Position numbers and translations under genes: made by a program. Below are positions 35,683-43,787 of a stretch of 64,000 bases of DNA, one piece after another. Source of the stretch: Dyella subtropica (GTDB taxonomy: Bacteria > Pseudomonadota > Gammaproteobacteria > Xanthomonadales > Rhodanobacteraceae); assembly GCF_026283965.1 (NCBI RefSeq), contig NZ_JAPDPD010000017.1, positions 62,001 through 126,000 on the forward strand. Reading direction: 5' to 3'. Below the pieces are notes generated by a model, which was not told the origin of the DNA, did not search any database, and worked only from the letters and a program-made list of their open reading frames with translations. Position 1 is the first letter of the stretch. Each line of letters begins with the position of its first letter.

Positions 35683-36768
35683 ATGGCACGCCCCGCCGCC
35701 CTGGTCGGCCTCCCTCATGTCGCGACTCACCCGTTGGCCTCGGACGATCCGCGCTACACGGCGGCCGAGTTTCCGTCGAACAAATTGTTGTACCTGATGC
35801 AGATGGCGGATGCGCTGGGCGTGGACACCCGGTCGTGGTTCGCCGGATTGGCGCTTTCGCGGACACAGATCGCCGACCCTTCGCTGCGTGTGTCCTACCG
35901 CCAGGCCAGTACCTTCGTGCGGCGCGCGCTGCAGGCGCTGAACGTGCCCGACGCCGGCCTGCGCATCGGCCGCGAGGGCACCATCGGCGGCTTCGGCCTG
36001 CTCGGCCTCGCCATGATGACATCGCGCACCCTGGGCGAGGCGATGATGGCCGGCGTCGCGCACCACAAAATCTGCGGCTGCCTGCTCGAACTGAATTTCG
36101 AGGTGGTCAGCGAGCGCGAAGTGGCCCTGGTCGCATGGCCGCGCTTTGGCGATACCGAATTGCTGCCGTTCTTCTGCGAAGAACTATTCGCCAGCTGCCT
36201 GATGATTGCGCGCGAACTGGTCGGCCCCGAGCTGCGGCCGGTGCGCGTCGAATTTGGTTATCCGCGCCCGAGCTATGCCAAGGAGCACGAGAAGCTGTTC
36301 GACTGCGAAGTGCGCTTCGGCACCGCGCAGAACCGCCTGCTGATCGATACCCAGTGGCTGGCGCGCCCGCTGCCCGGCCACAACCCGCTGACCGCTCGTC
36401 AGGCACTGGCACTGTGCGCGCAGCAAATGACCCCGGATGGCGGCGAGCCGCACCAGGAAATCGTCGCGGCGGTGGAACGCCTGCTTCGCAGTCAATTGCG
36501 CGACCAGCCCAAATTGCAGGACGTGGCCCGCACGCTCAACCTCAGCGAACGCTCATTGCGCCGCAAGCTGGCCGAGAGCGGTCGCATCTTCCGCGAAATC
36601 CACGACCGTGTCCGCGCCGAGCGCGCCCTGGAATTGCTGCAGGCCGGCGCCCTGAGCGTGGCGGAGATCGGCAGCGAGCTGGGCTTCAGCGATCCGCGTG
36701 AATTTCGACGTGCGTTCAAACGCTGGACCGGCATGCCGCCGCAGGCCGCAAGACGGGCGGCGGCGTAA
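35683..36768 (+). CDS. AraC-family transcriptional regulator (OruR/arabinose-binding type)
   Basis: A 361-residue regulator. Start 35683 (MARPAALVG, with CAGGAACG upstream) is preferred over ATG 35650. The N-terminal ligand-binding region (about 30-240) is of the type found in OruR/ArgR-like AraC proteins (GTIGGFGLLGLAMMTSRTLGEAM). The C-terminal double helix-turn-helix is clear: LQDVARTLNLSERSLRRKLAESG and LSVAEIGSELGFSDPREFRRAFKRWTG. It sits 142 bases upstream of the beta-helix/dihaem cytochrome/TonB/ALDH genes on the same strand and is the natural candidate regulator of that cluster. Confidence 0.92.
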   Translation: MARPAALVGLPHVATHPLASDDPRYTAAEFPSNKLLYLMQMADALGVDTRSWFAGLALSRTQIADPSLRVSYRQASTFVRRALQALNVPDAGLRIGREGTIGGFGLLGLAMMTSRTLGEAMMAGVAHHKICGCLLELNFEVVSEREVALVAWPRFGDTELLPFFCEELFASCLMIARELVGPELRPVRVEFGYPRPSYAKEHEKLFDCEVRFGTAQNRLLIDTQWLARPLPGHNPLTARQALALCAQQMTPDGGEPHQEIVAAVERLLRSQLRDQPKLQDVARTLNLSERSLRRKLAESGRIFREIHDRVRAERALELLQAGALSVAEIGSELGFSDPREFRRAFKRWTGMPPQAARRAAA

Positions 36769-36910
36769 ACGCATCGAATCTGGCCGATTTGCCCCCCGGC
36801 ACTTGGCCGTTTTGCCCTCCCCCATCGCGCCGCATTGCGCAACAGTGGCCTACAGACGGCGCCCGACACGGCGCTTTGATGTTCTCGGTTCCTGGGGAGG
36901 TTCACCGAAC

Positions 36911-38149
36911 ATGCGCAAGTTAGTACTCACCGTCGCGCTCGGCGCAGCGCTTGCCGGTTGCGGCGGTCACGATCAACCGGTCGCGCAGAGCGAAGCCGAC
37001 AGTGCCTTCCAGGCCAAGCTGCAACAGCAGTTGCTGGACGCCAAACCCGGCAGCGTCATCGAGATTCCCGCCGGCCACTACGCGCTTAAGCGCGGCCTGA
37101 GCCTGCGCGCCGACGGCGTCACCATCCGCGGCGCCGGCAAGGACAAGACCGTGCTGTCGTTCAAGGGCCAGGTAGTAGGGCCGGAAGGCCTGCTGGTGAA
37201 CGCCAGCGACTTCACCATCGAGAACCTCGCGCTGGAAGACACCAAGGGCGACGCGCTCAAGATCAACCAGGGCAAGAACATCACCATCCGCGGCGTACGC
37301 GTGGAATGGACCGGCGGCCCCAAGACCACCAACGGCGCTTACGGCCTGTATCCGGTGAAGACCGAGAACGTGCTGATCGAGGACTCGGTGGTGATTGGCG
37401 CCTCCGACGCCGGCATCTACGTGGGCCAGTCGCGCAACATCATCGTGCGCCGCAATCGCGCCGAGCAGAACGTGGCCGGCATCGAGATCGAGAACTCGAT
37501 CAACGCCGACGTGTACGAGAACACCGCCACCCGCAACACCGGCGGCATCCTGGTGTTCAACATGCCGAACCTGTCGCAGGCGGGCAAGGCAACGCGCGCG
37601 TTCAAGAATCAGGTGATCGACAACAACCTCGGCAACTTCGCCGCCAAGGGTGCAGCGGTGGCCAGCGTGCCGGCCGGCTCGGGCGTGGTGGTGAACTCCA
37701 ACGACCAAGTGGAGATCTTCGACAACGACATCGTCAATCACCAGACGGCGAACGTGATCATCTCCAGCTATTTCTCCACCAACTACTACAACACCAAGGG
37801 TGTGGCGGCGGATTACAACCCGTATCCGAAGGGCATCTTCGTCTACGGCAATCGCCTCAAGGGCGGCGGCGACTCGCCCGATGGCGTCGACTTCAAGATG
37901 TTGAAGACCGCCGTCTACGGCCTCACCGGCCACTTCCCGGACGTACTGTGGGATGGCTACGCCGACACCAAGACGCTGGTCGATGGCCTGCCGCCGGCCA
38001 ATGACCGCATCTGCATCCAGGACGTCAGCGGTGTACTGAGTGCGGATGGTCCGAACGGCTACAAGAACCCCAGCACCGATACCAAGCCCTTCGAGTGCAC
38101 GCTGCCGAAGCTGCCCGCCGTCGTGCTTGAGCCGGCACCAAAAGCATGA
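36911..38149 (+). CDS. Parallel beta-helix repeat lipoprotein
   Basis: A 412-residue protein with a lipobox (GAALAGCGG, Cys17). The body is a right-handed parallel beta-helix of the carbohydrate-binding/sugar-hydrolysing type: repeated turns such as GVTIRGAGKDKTVLSF, NASDFTIENLALEDT, KNITIRGVRVEWTGG, RNIIVRRNRAEQNVAGIEI and DQVEIFDNDIVNHQTANVI. This is the family that accompanies SO2930-type dihaem cytochromes, which is what follows here. No catalytic Asp cluster of pectate lyases was recognised. Likely an outer-membrane or periplasmic partner of the cytochrome; exact role unknown. The stop lies one base before a palindromic element. Confidence 0.88.
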   Translation: MRKLVLTVALGAALAGCGGHDQPVAQSEADSAFQAKLQQQLLDAKPGSVIEIPAGHYALKRGLSLRADGVTIRGAGKDKTVLSFKGQVVGPEGLLVNASDFTIENLALEDTKGDALKINQGKNITIRGVRVEWTGGPKTTNGAYGLYPVKTENVLIEDSVVIGASDAGIYVGQSRNIIVRRNRAEQNVAGIEIENSINADVYENTATRNTGGILVFNMPNLSQAGKATRAFKNQVIDNNLGNFAAKGAAVASVPAGSGVVVNSNDQVEIFDNDIVNHQTANVIISSYFSTNYYNTKGVAADYNPYPKGIFVYGNRLKGGGDSPDGVDFKMLKTAVYGLTGHFPDVLWDGYADTKTLVDGLPPANDRICIQDVSGVLSADGPNGYKNPSTDTKPFECTLPKLPAVVLEPAPKA

Positions 38150-38150
38150 G

Positions 38151-38414
38151 TGCCTGCTCCATGCCTTTGCGTGGCCCGCACCGGGATCTGTTTGCGCGCA
38201 GGGCAAGGAAGAACGAGGGCGTGTACGTCCGTACACAACCGAGTGATGACGCCGCCATGCGGGCAAACAGACCCGGCCCGCAGGGTTGCTCCTTTGTGGG
38301 CGCCAGGCGGCGACGCGCGGCTTGGTTTGACGGCCAGTCAAACACTGCGCCACGCCCCACCACCTGGCGCCCACAAAGGAGCAACGCGAGCTACGCAAAG
38401 GCATGGAGCAGGCA
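38151..38414. repeat. 264-bp palindromic element with 22-bp perfect terminal inverted repeats
   Basis: The terminal arms are at 38151-38172 and 38393-38414 (TGCCTGCTCCATGCCTTTGC start; exact complement at the right). A second perfect 23-bp inverted repeat lies inside at 38285-38307 and 38363-38385 (GTTGCTCCTTTGTGGGCGCC start), and GTGTAC-GTCC-GTACAC at 38221-38236 is a third palindrome. It begins 1 base after the beta-helix stop and ends 3 bases before the cytochrome ATG. It is MITE- or REP-mosaic-like; no transposase is encoded. Confidence 0.9.
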
Positions 38415-38417
38415 CTA

Positions 38418-39578
38418 ATGCGCGTATCGATGTCGATGAAGTTCTGGATGCGCGCATTCGCGCTGACCGCCCTGCTTTGCCTCACCGCCTGCCACCGGGA
38501 GATAGACCCGGTGGCTTTCCATCCGGAAGGACGGCCACCGAAGCTCAGCGACTGGCACGTGGTGGAAGTGCGCGACGGCAAGCTCATGCTCAACCAGGGA
38601 GTGATGCCGTACGACCTCAACACGCCGCTGTTCACCGATTACGCGCACAAGCTGCGCACGATCTGGATGCCGAAGGGCGTGTCGGTGAAGTACGACCCGA
38701 CCAACACCTTCGACTTCCCGGTCGGCACGGTGCTAAGCAAAACTTTCTATTACCCGAAAGCCGCTGACGGCAAAACGGGCGATGTCGCGCGCACCTATGA
38801 CAGCTCGCACGACTTCGCCGGCGAAGGCCTGGATCTTTCGCACGTGCATCTGATCGAAACGCGCGTCCTGGTGCATCGCGCAGATGGCTGGGCGGCAATG
38901 CCCTACGTGTGGAACGACGCGCAGACTGAGGCGGACCTTGCGCGCACCGGTGCCGTGTTGCCGCTGACATTGGTCGCTGCCGACAACTCACGCGAAGACT
39001 TCAACTACGTCGTGCCCGACGAAAGCCAGTGCGCCAGCTGCCATGCGCAGGACTGGGTGACACGCAAGATTCACCCGATCGGCCCGAAGGCGCGCCATCT
39101 CAATCGCGATTATCACTACGCCAGCGGCGACGAAAATCAGCTCGAACATCTGATGAAGGTGGGCTACCTCACCGGCGCGCCGGCACCCGCACAAGCACCA
39201 CGCAACGCGAACTGGGCGGATGAGCACGCCTCGCTCGACGCACGCGCACGCGCCTATCTCGACATCAACTGCGGGCATTGCCACAACCCGAAGGGCGCGG
39301 CCAACACCACTTCGTTGACGCTGGATGCGAGTGCACCGGAAGACCGCCACCTGGGCGTCTGCAAACCACCCGTAGCGGCCGGCCGCGGCACCGGCGATCA
39401 CATGTTCGACATCGTGCCCGGCAAGCCGGACGACTCGATCCTGTCGTATCGCATGGCTTCGGCCGACCCCGGCGAAATGATGCCGGAGATCGGACGCAGC
39501 ACGGTGCATCGCGAAGGCGTGGCATTGATCAAGGCATGGATCGCGGCGCAGCCGGGGAGCTGCGTCACGGTGCATTGA
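38418..39578 (+). CDS. SO2930-family dihaem c-type cytochrome lipoprotein
   Basis: A 386-residue exported protein with a lipobox (LCLTAC, Cys25). Two haem-binding CxxCH motifs: CASCH at residues 205-209 and CGHCH at 285-289. The N-terminal half (PLFTDYAHKLRTIWMPKGVSV; FPVGTVLSKTFYYP) is the conserved domain of this family, and the end LIKAWIAAQPGSC is typical. It presumably carries electrons from oxidation of a periplasmic substrate in partnership with the beta-helix protein. Its Shine-Dalgarno (GGAG at 38405-38408) lies in the right arm of the palindromic element. Confidence 0.92.
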   Translation: MRVSMSMKFWMRAFALTALLCLTACHREIDPVAFHPEGRPPKLSDWHVVEVRDGKLMLNQGVMPYDLNTPLFTDYAHKLRTIWMPKGVSVKYDPTNTFDFPVGTVLSKTFYYPKAADGKTGDVARTYDSSHDFAGEGLDLSHVHLIETRVLVHRADGWAAMPYVWNDAQTEADLARTGAVLPLTLVAADNSREDFNYVVPDESQCASCHAQDWVTRKIHPIGPKARHLNRDYHYASGDENQLEHLMKVGYLTGAPAPAQAPRNANWADEHASLDARARAYLDINCGHCHNPKGAANTTSLTLDASAPEDRHLGVCKPPVAAGRGTGDHMFDIVPGKPDDSILSYRMASADPGEMMPEIGRSTVHREGVALIKAWIAAQPGSCVTVH

Positions 39579-39582
39579 GAGG

Positions 39583-39712
39583 GTGTCGCAAGGGCTTACC
39601 CCCTCCCAGCCTCCCCCTGCAAGCAAGGGGAGGAGCTAAAGGCTCGCGACACCCTGCTCCCTCCCTTGCTTGCAGGGGAGGGTTGGGGAGGGGTAGGCCC
39701 TTGCGACAACAC
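39583..39712. repeat. Paired C-rich intergenic repeat (REP/BIME-like)
   Basis: The left arm GTGTCGCAAGGGCTTACCCC (39583-39602) pairs with the right arm at 39690-39712 (GGGGTAGGCCCTTGCGACA plus four bases). Between them CCCCCTGCAAGCAAGGGG and CCCTTGCTTGCAGGGG form further hairpins. The left arm recurs exactly at 34634. It starts 5 bases after the cytochrome stop and could attenuate or stabilise the message ahead of the TonB receptor gene. Confidence 0.85.
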
Positions 39713-39805
39713 TCCCCGCTTCATTGCTTCACTGCTTCATCCATCCAACAAAAACGCACGGCAGCCGCCACACCGCGGCTTCACTACCGAGGGGAGAAAC
39801 CGGTG

Positions 39806-42265
39806 ATGACCATCCGTCCACGTCCGCTGACCATCAGCCTTCGCCAGATACTGGGCGGTACTGCGCTCATGCTCTGCAGCATCCATCCCGCGTTTGCCGA
39901 CGATCCGTCGCCGCAGGACAACAAGCCCGCAGACCAGGGCAACGCCGACCCGGCCAAGGCCAAGCTACTCGGCAACATCACCGTCACCGCGCAGAGTCGC
40001 AGCCAGGAAATGCAGTCGGTGCCGATCCCGCTGCAGATCATCACTTCCAAGCAGGTGGACACGCTGGCAGCGACCGACCTGAGCAAGATGGATATCTTCG
40101 TCCCCGGTCTGGTGATCAGCGCCACCCAGCCGACCCAACCGAACTACCAACTGCGCGGCATTTCCACCAGCGACTTCGGCATTGGCACGGAGCCCGCTGT
40201 GGGCGTGTATGTGGATGGCGTCTACGCCGCCCGCTCCGGCGGTGCGCTGCTCGCCTTCAATGACATCCAGCGCATCGAGGTGCTAAAGGGTCCACAGGGC
40301 ACGCTGTTTGGGCGCAACGCGGCGGCCGGCGCGATCTCCATCGTCACCAACGAGCCCAGCGATCGTTTCGAAGCCAAGGGGCGCGTGCGTATCGGCAACT
40401 ATGGCAAACGCTATGCCGACGCGCTGATCAATCTGCCGATCAACCAGGACATGGCGCTGCGTTTCAGCGTGCTCGACAACCAGAGCGACGGCTGGATCAA
40501 GGATGCCGCCACCGGCAAGCGTTATGGCGAAGACAACGACTGGGGTACGCGCGCAGTGTTCCGCTGGAACATCACCTCCGACACCCGCATGTTGCTGTCG
40601 TGGGATCACGAGAAGCTCAACCAGCCGCCGCACCCGGCGATCGGCCTGATTCCGCTGTCGAACGACACCAACCAGCGCCCACCGTTTCCCGCAAACCCGG
40701 CCACGTATCTCAACCCGCTGCATGCGCCGCTATATAACGATGCCGTCGGCGCACGCGAGTCGCGCACTTTCGATGGCGTCACGCTGTCGCTGGATCATTC
40801 TTTCGGCTGGGGCAGCCTGGTCTCCACTACCGCGTGGCGCGGCTTCGATACGTTCAATCGTGGCGATTACGACGGCACCAATCACATCGTCACGTATCTC
40901 GATACCACGAACATCGAGCACAACAACAGCTGGTATCAGGAATTCAAATTGTCGGGCAACACCGGCATCGCCGACTGGGTCGGCGGCGTGAGCTACTACC
41001 AGGAGCAAGCGCGCCAGACCAGCCAGACCAACCTCTATACCGACAGCCTCGACACGCTGGCGCAAAACGTCATGCACGTGGGCACACCACTCACTGATAT
41101 CAGCAATGCATTGGCAGGCATGGGCTTGCCGTACACGCTGCTCGGCGATCCCTGGCACGAAGCCATCAGCAATGACGGCAAGTTCAAGGCCTATGCGGCG
41201 TTCGGCGACGTGATCTGGCATATCGACGACCGCCTCAACATCACCACTGGCATTCGATACACGCGCGACCAGAAAACCTTCTCCTGGTACAACATGCCGC
41301 GCAGCGCGCCACAGTTCGACGCCACTGTGCAGGCACTGAACCAGGCCGGCATCACCGGCATGCTGCCGCCCGACGCGCAGATGGCATTGGCCGCCTTCAG
41401 CAACAACATCATCTTCACCGATGCGATCGGCGTGCCGGTGAAGTTCAAGAACACCTGGAACAACCTCAGTCCGCGTGTGGTGGTGGATTACAAGTTCACC
41501 CCCGACGTGATGGGCTATGCCTCGGTGACCAAGGGCTACAAGGCCGGTGGCTTCAACAGCGTGCAGGTGGGTTCGCGCTTCGCGCCGGAGAAGGTGATCA
41601 ACTACGAGGCCGGCGTGAAGAGCGTTTTCCCGGAACAGAACCTGCTGCTCAACACCTCGGTGTACTACTACCGCTACGACAACAAACAGTCGCTCACCCT
41701 CGATCCCAACAGCGCCGGCTCCGGCGTGCCGCGCTACCTGGTCAACAGCACCAACCAGGAAGCCAAGGGCCTGGAGTTGGAAGCGCAGTGGCAACCGGTG
41801 ACCGACCTGCGATTCAATTTCACAGGCGCTTACATCGACGCCACCTACCGTAAGGCCGTCGCGGATTCCGGCGCCAACCTAACCGGGCAGCCCACCGGCG
41901 AACCGCGCTTCTCCTACGCCACGGGCGTCTCCTACACCCTACGCAACGTGGTCAACGGTTCGCTGGAATTCGATCTGAGCTACGCCTATCGCGGCCCTGG
42001 CCGCTGCAACAACGACTCGCGACTGCAGGGCACCTGCGTGATCAGCCCCAACTTCAAAGTCGGCGAAAGCCAGCAGCGCACCGATGCACGAGTGGACTGG
42101 CATTCGGCCGGCGATCGCTGGGGCGTGGCCTTGTATGCAAGCAACCTGTTCAATAATCGCTATGTGACGGGCGTGGACAACATCAGCACCACCGTGTTCG
42201 GTACGCCCTACGCCAACATCACGCCGCCGCGCATGTGGGGCGTGGAACTCCGCGCCAAATTCTGA
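39806..42265 (+). CDS. TonB-dependent outer-membrane receptor
   Basis: An 819-residue receptor. It has a signal peptide (LGGTALMLCSIHPAFAD), then a low-complexity linker, then the plug domain (ITVTAQSRSQEMQSVPIPLQ; FNDIQRIEVLKGPQGTLFGRNAAAGAISIVT) and a 22-strand barrel ending in GVELRAKF with terminal Phe. GGGGAGAAAC precedes ATG 39806 (GTG 39803 also in frame). It belongs to the broad group without an obvious siderophore signature; the neighbouring cytochrome and aldehyde dehydrogenase suggest import of an organic substrate rather than iron. It overlaps the ALDH gene by one base. Confidence 0.94.
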   Translation: MTIRPRPLTISLRQILGGTALMLCSIHPAFADDPSPQDNKPADQGNADPAKAKLLGNITVTAQSRSQEMQSVPIPLQIITSKQVDTLAATDLSKMDIFVPGLVISATQPTQPNYQLRGISTSDFGIGTEPAVGVYVDGVYAARSGGALLAFNDIQRIEVLKGPQGTLFGRNAAAGAISIVTNEPSDRFEAKGRVRIGNYGKRYADALINLPINQDMALRFSVLDNQSDGWIKDAATGKRYGEDNDWGTRAVFRWNITSDTRMLLSWDHEKLNQPPHPAIGLIPLSNDTNQRPPFPANPATYLNPLHAPLYNDAVGARESRTFDGVTLSLDHSFGWGSLVSTTAWRGFDTFNRGDYDGTNHIVTYLDTTNIEHNNSWYQEFKLSGNTGIADWVGGVSYYQEQARQTSQTNLYTDSLDTLAQNVMHVGTPLTDISNALAGMGLPYTLLGDPWHEAISNDGKFKAYAAFGDVIWHIDDRLNITTGIRYTRDQKTFSWYNMPRSAPQFDATVQALNQAGITGMLPPDAQMALAAFSNNIIFTDAIGVPVKFKNTWNNLSPRVVVDYKFTPDVMGYASVTKGYKAGGFNSVQVGSRFAPEKVINYEAGVKSVFPEQNLLLNTSVYYYRYDNKQSLTLDPNSAGSGVPRYLVNSTNQEAKGLELEAQWQPVTDLRFNFTGAYIDATYRKAVADSGANLTGQPTGEPRFSYATGVSYTLRNVVNGSLEFDLSYAYRGPGRCNNDSRLQGTCVISPNFKVGESQQRTDARVDWHSAGDRWGVALYASNLFNNRYVTGVDNISTTVFGTPYANITPPRMWGVELRAKF

Positions 42266-43680
42266 TGACGATGAACCATACCGACTCGCTGACCAGCCAA
42301 CTCCTGCGGATGCGCGAAGCCCATGCGCGCGAGCCCATGCCTGCGTGGTCCACTCGCGCGACACGACTGCGCGCGCTGCAGGCCCTGATCAACGAACACC
42401 GAAGCGATATCGCCAACGCCATCAACGACGATTTCGGCGGCCGGCCCGCGGAAGAAACCGATTTGCTGGAAGTGTTTCCCAGCCTGTCGACGCTACGCCA
42501 CACGCTGCGCCACGGCCGTCGCTGGATGAAACCGCGACGCCACCTCCCTGGCCTGCTGTTCCTGCCCGCGCGCAACGAAGTGCGCCCGCAGCCGCTGGGC
42601 GTTGTCGGTGTGATCGTGCCCTGGAACTACCCGCTCTACCTCGCCATCGGCCCGATGATCGACGCACTCGCCGCCGGCAACCGCGTGATGGTGAAGATGA
42701 GCGAGTTCACGCCGAACTTCTCCGCCCTGTTCGCCAACCTGGTCGAGCGCTATTTCCAACCGGACGAAGTGCATGTGGTGAATGGCGACGCCAGCGTGGC
42801 GCAAGCCTTTTCCGCCCTACCGTTCGACCATCTGCTGTTCACCGGATCCACCGCGGTGGGCCGCCACGTGATGCGCTCGGCTTCGGCCAACCTCACGCCG
42901 GTGACACTGGAACTGGGCGGCAAGTCGCCTGCGATCCTCGGCCCCGGCGCGCGGTTCGATCACGCCGTGGAGCGCATCCTGGTCGGCAAACTGTTCAACG
43001 CCGGCCAGACCTGCATCGCCCCGGACTACGTACTGCTGCCGCGCGCACGTATGCCCGAATTCGTCGCCACCGCACGCAACGTGGCATCGCGTCTATATCC
43101 CGCTCTGCAGGACAACGCGCAATACGCCAGCATCGTCTCTGACCTCCAGTACCAGCGCCTCGCCAACTTGCGCGACAACGCCCTTCGCGACGGCGCTCGC
43201 GCGGAGCCGCTAGGCGATGTCCGCGATCAACCGACGCGCCGCCGCCTGATGCCCGTGATACTGACCGGCGTCAACGACGACATGACCGTGATGCAGGAAG
43301 AAATCTTCGGCCCACTGCTGCCGCTGGTGCCCTACGACACCCTCGACCAGGCCATCGCCTACGTGGCATCGCATCCCCACCCACTGGCCCTGTACTTGTT
43401 CGAACAAGACCGCGCCACCATCGACAACGTACTGACCCGCACCCTGGCCGGCGGCGTCACGATCAACGACACCCTCTACCACATCGCCCAACACGGCCTG
43501 CCCTTCGGCGGCGTAGGCCCCTCCGGCATGGGCGGCTACCATGGCGAAACCGGCTTCCGCACCTTCTCCCATATGAAACCCGTGTTCCACCAGGCGCGAT
43601 TCAACGGGGCAGGCCTGCTCAACCCGCCGTACGGCGAACGCTTCAAGCGCATGCTCAGCATCATGCTTAAACGGGGTTGA
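42265..43680 (+). CDS. Aldehyde dehydrogenase (coniferyl-aldehyde-dehydrogenase-like)
   Basis: A 471-residue NAD(P)-dependent dehydrogenase. Oxyanion and cofactor motifs VIVPWNYPLYLAIGP, FTGSTAVGRHV, the general base E216 in LELGGKSPAIL and the nucleophile C250 in GQTCIAPDY are all intact. GQTC-IAPDY and the length are typical of the CALDH-like class 3 group that oxidises fatty or aromatic aldehydes. The start overlaps the receptor stop in TGATG, so the two are translationally coupled. It likely oxidises an aldehyde produced from the substrate taken up by this cluster. Confidence 0.93.
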   Translation: MTMNHTDSLTSQLLRMREAHAREPMPAWSTRATRLRALQALINEHRSDIANAINDDFGGRPAEETDLLEVFPSLSTLRHTLRHGRRWMKPRRHLPGLLFLPARNEVRPQPLGVVGVIVPWNYPLYLAIGPMIDALAAGNRVMVKMSEFTPNFSALFANLVERYFQPDEVHVVNGDASVAQAFSALPFDHLLFTGSTAVGRHVMRSASANLTPVTLELGGKSPAILGPGARFDHAVERILVGKLFNAGQTCIAPDYVLLPRARMPEFVATARNVASRLYPALQDNAQYASIVSDLQYQRLANLRDNALRDGARAEPLGDVRDQPTRRRLMPVILTGVNDDMTVMQEEIFGPLLPLVPYDTLDQAIAYVASHPHPLALYLFEQDRATIDNVLTRTLAGGVTINDTLYHIAQHGLPFGGVGPSGMGGYHGETGFRTFSHMKPVFHQARFNGAGLLNPPYGERFKRMLSIMLKRG

Positions 43681-43728
43681 GCATCGTTTTTGGTTGTCGC
43701 GTCAACGGGATCGCATGGGCACAAAAAA

Positions 43729-43753
43729 ACCTCCCCGCTTTTGCGGGGAGGTT
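43729..43753. terminator. Bidirectional rho-independent terminator
   Basis: An 11-bp stem (AACCTCCCCGC / GCGGGGAGGTT) with an A-run on the left and a short T-rich stretch on the right serves the ALDH gene (plus) and fadL-type gene (minus). Confidence 0.9.
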
Positions 43754-43787
43754 TCGTTCTTGCCGAAATCCAATCGCGAAACAGCGA

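Noticed and set aside
38151-38414. Rho-independent terminator between the beta-helix and cytochrome genes
   Set aside because: Arms are far apart, there is no U-tract, and the element is a nested palindrome; a mobile-element-like repeat fits better, though a transcriptional effect remains possible.
36920-38635. A 571-codon minus-strand frame across the beta-helix gene and palindromic element
   Set aside because: Antisense to two recognisable proteins and running through a repeat; no family match.
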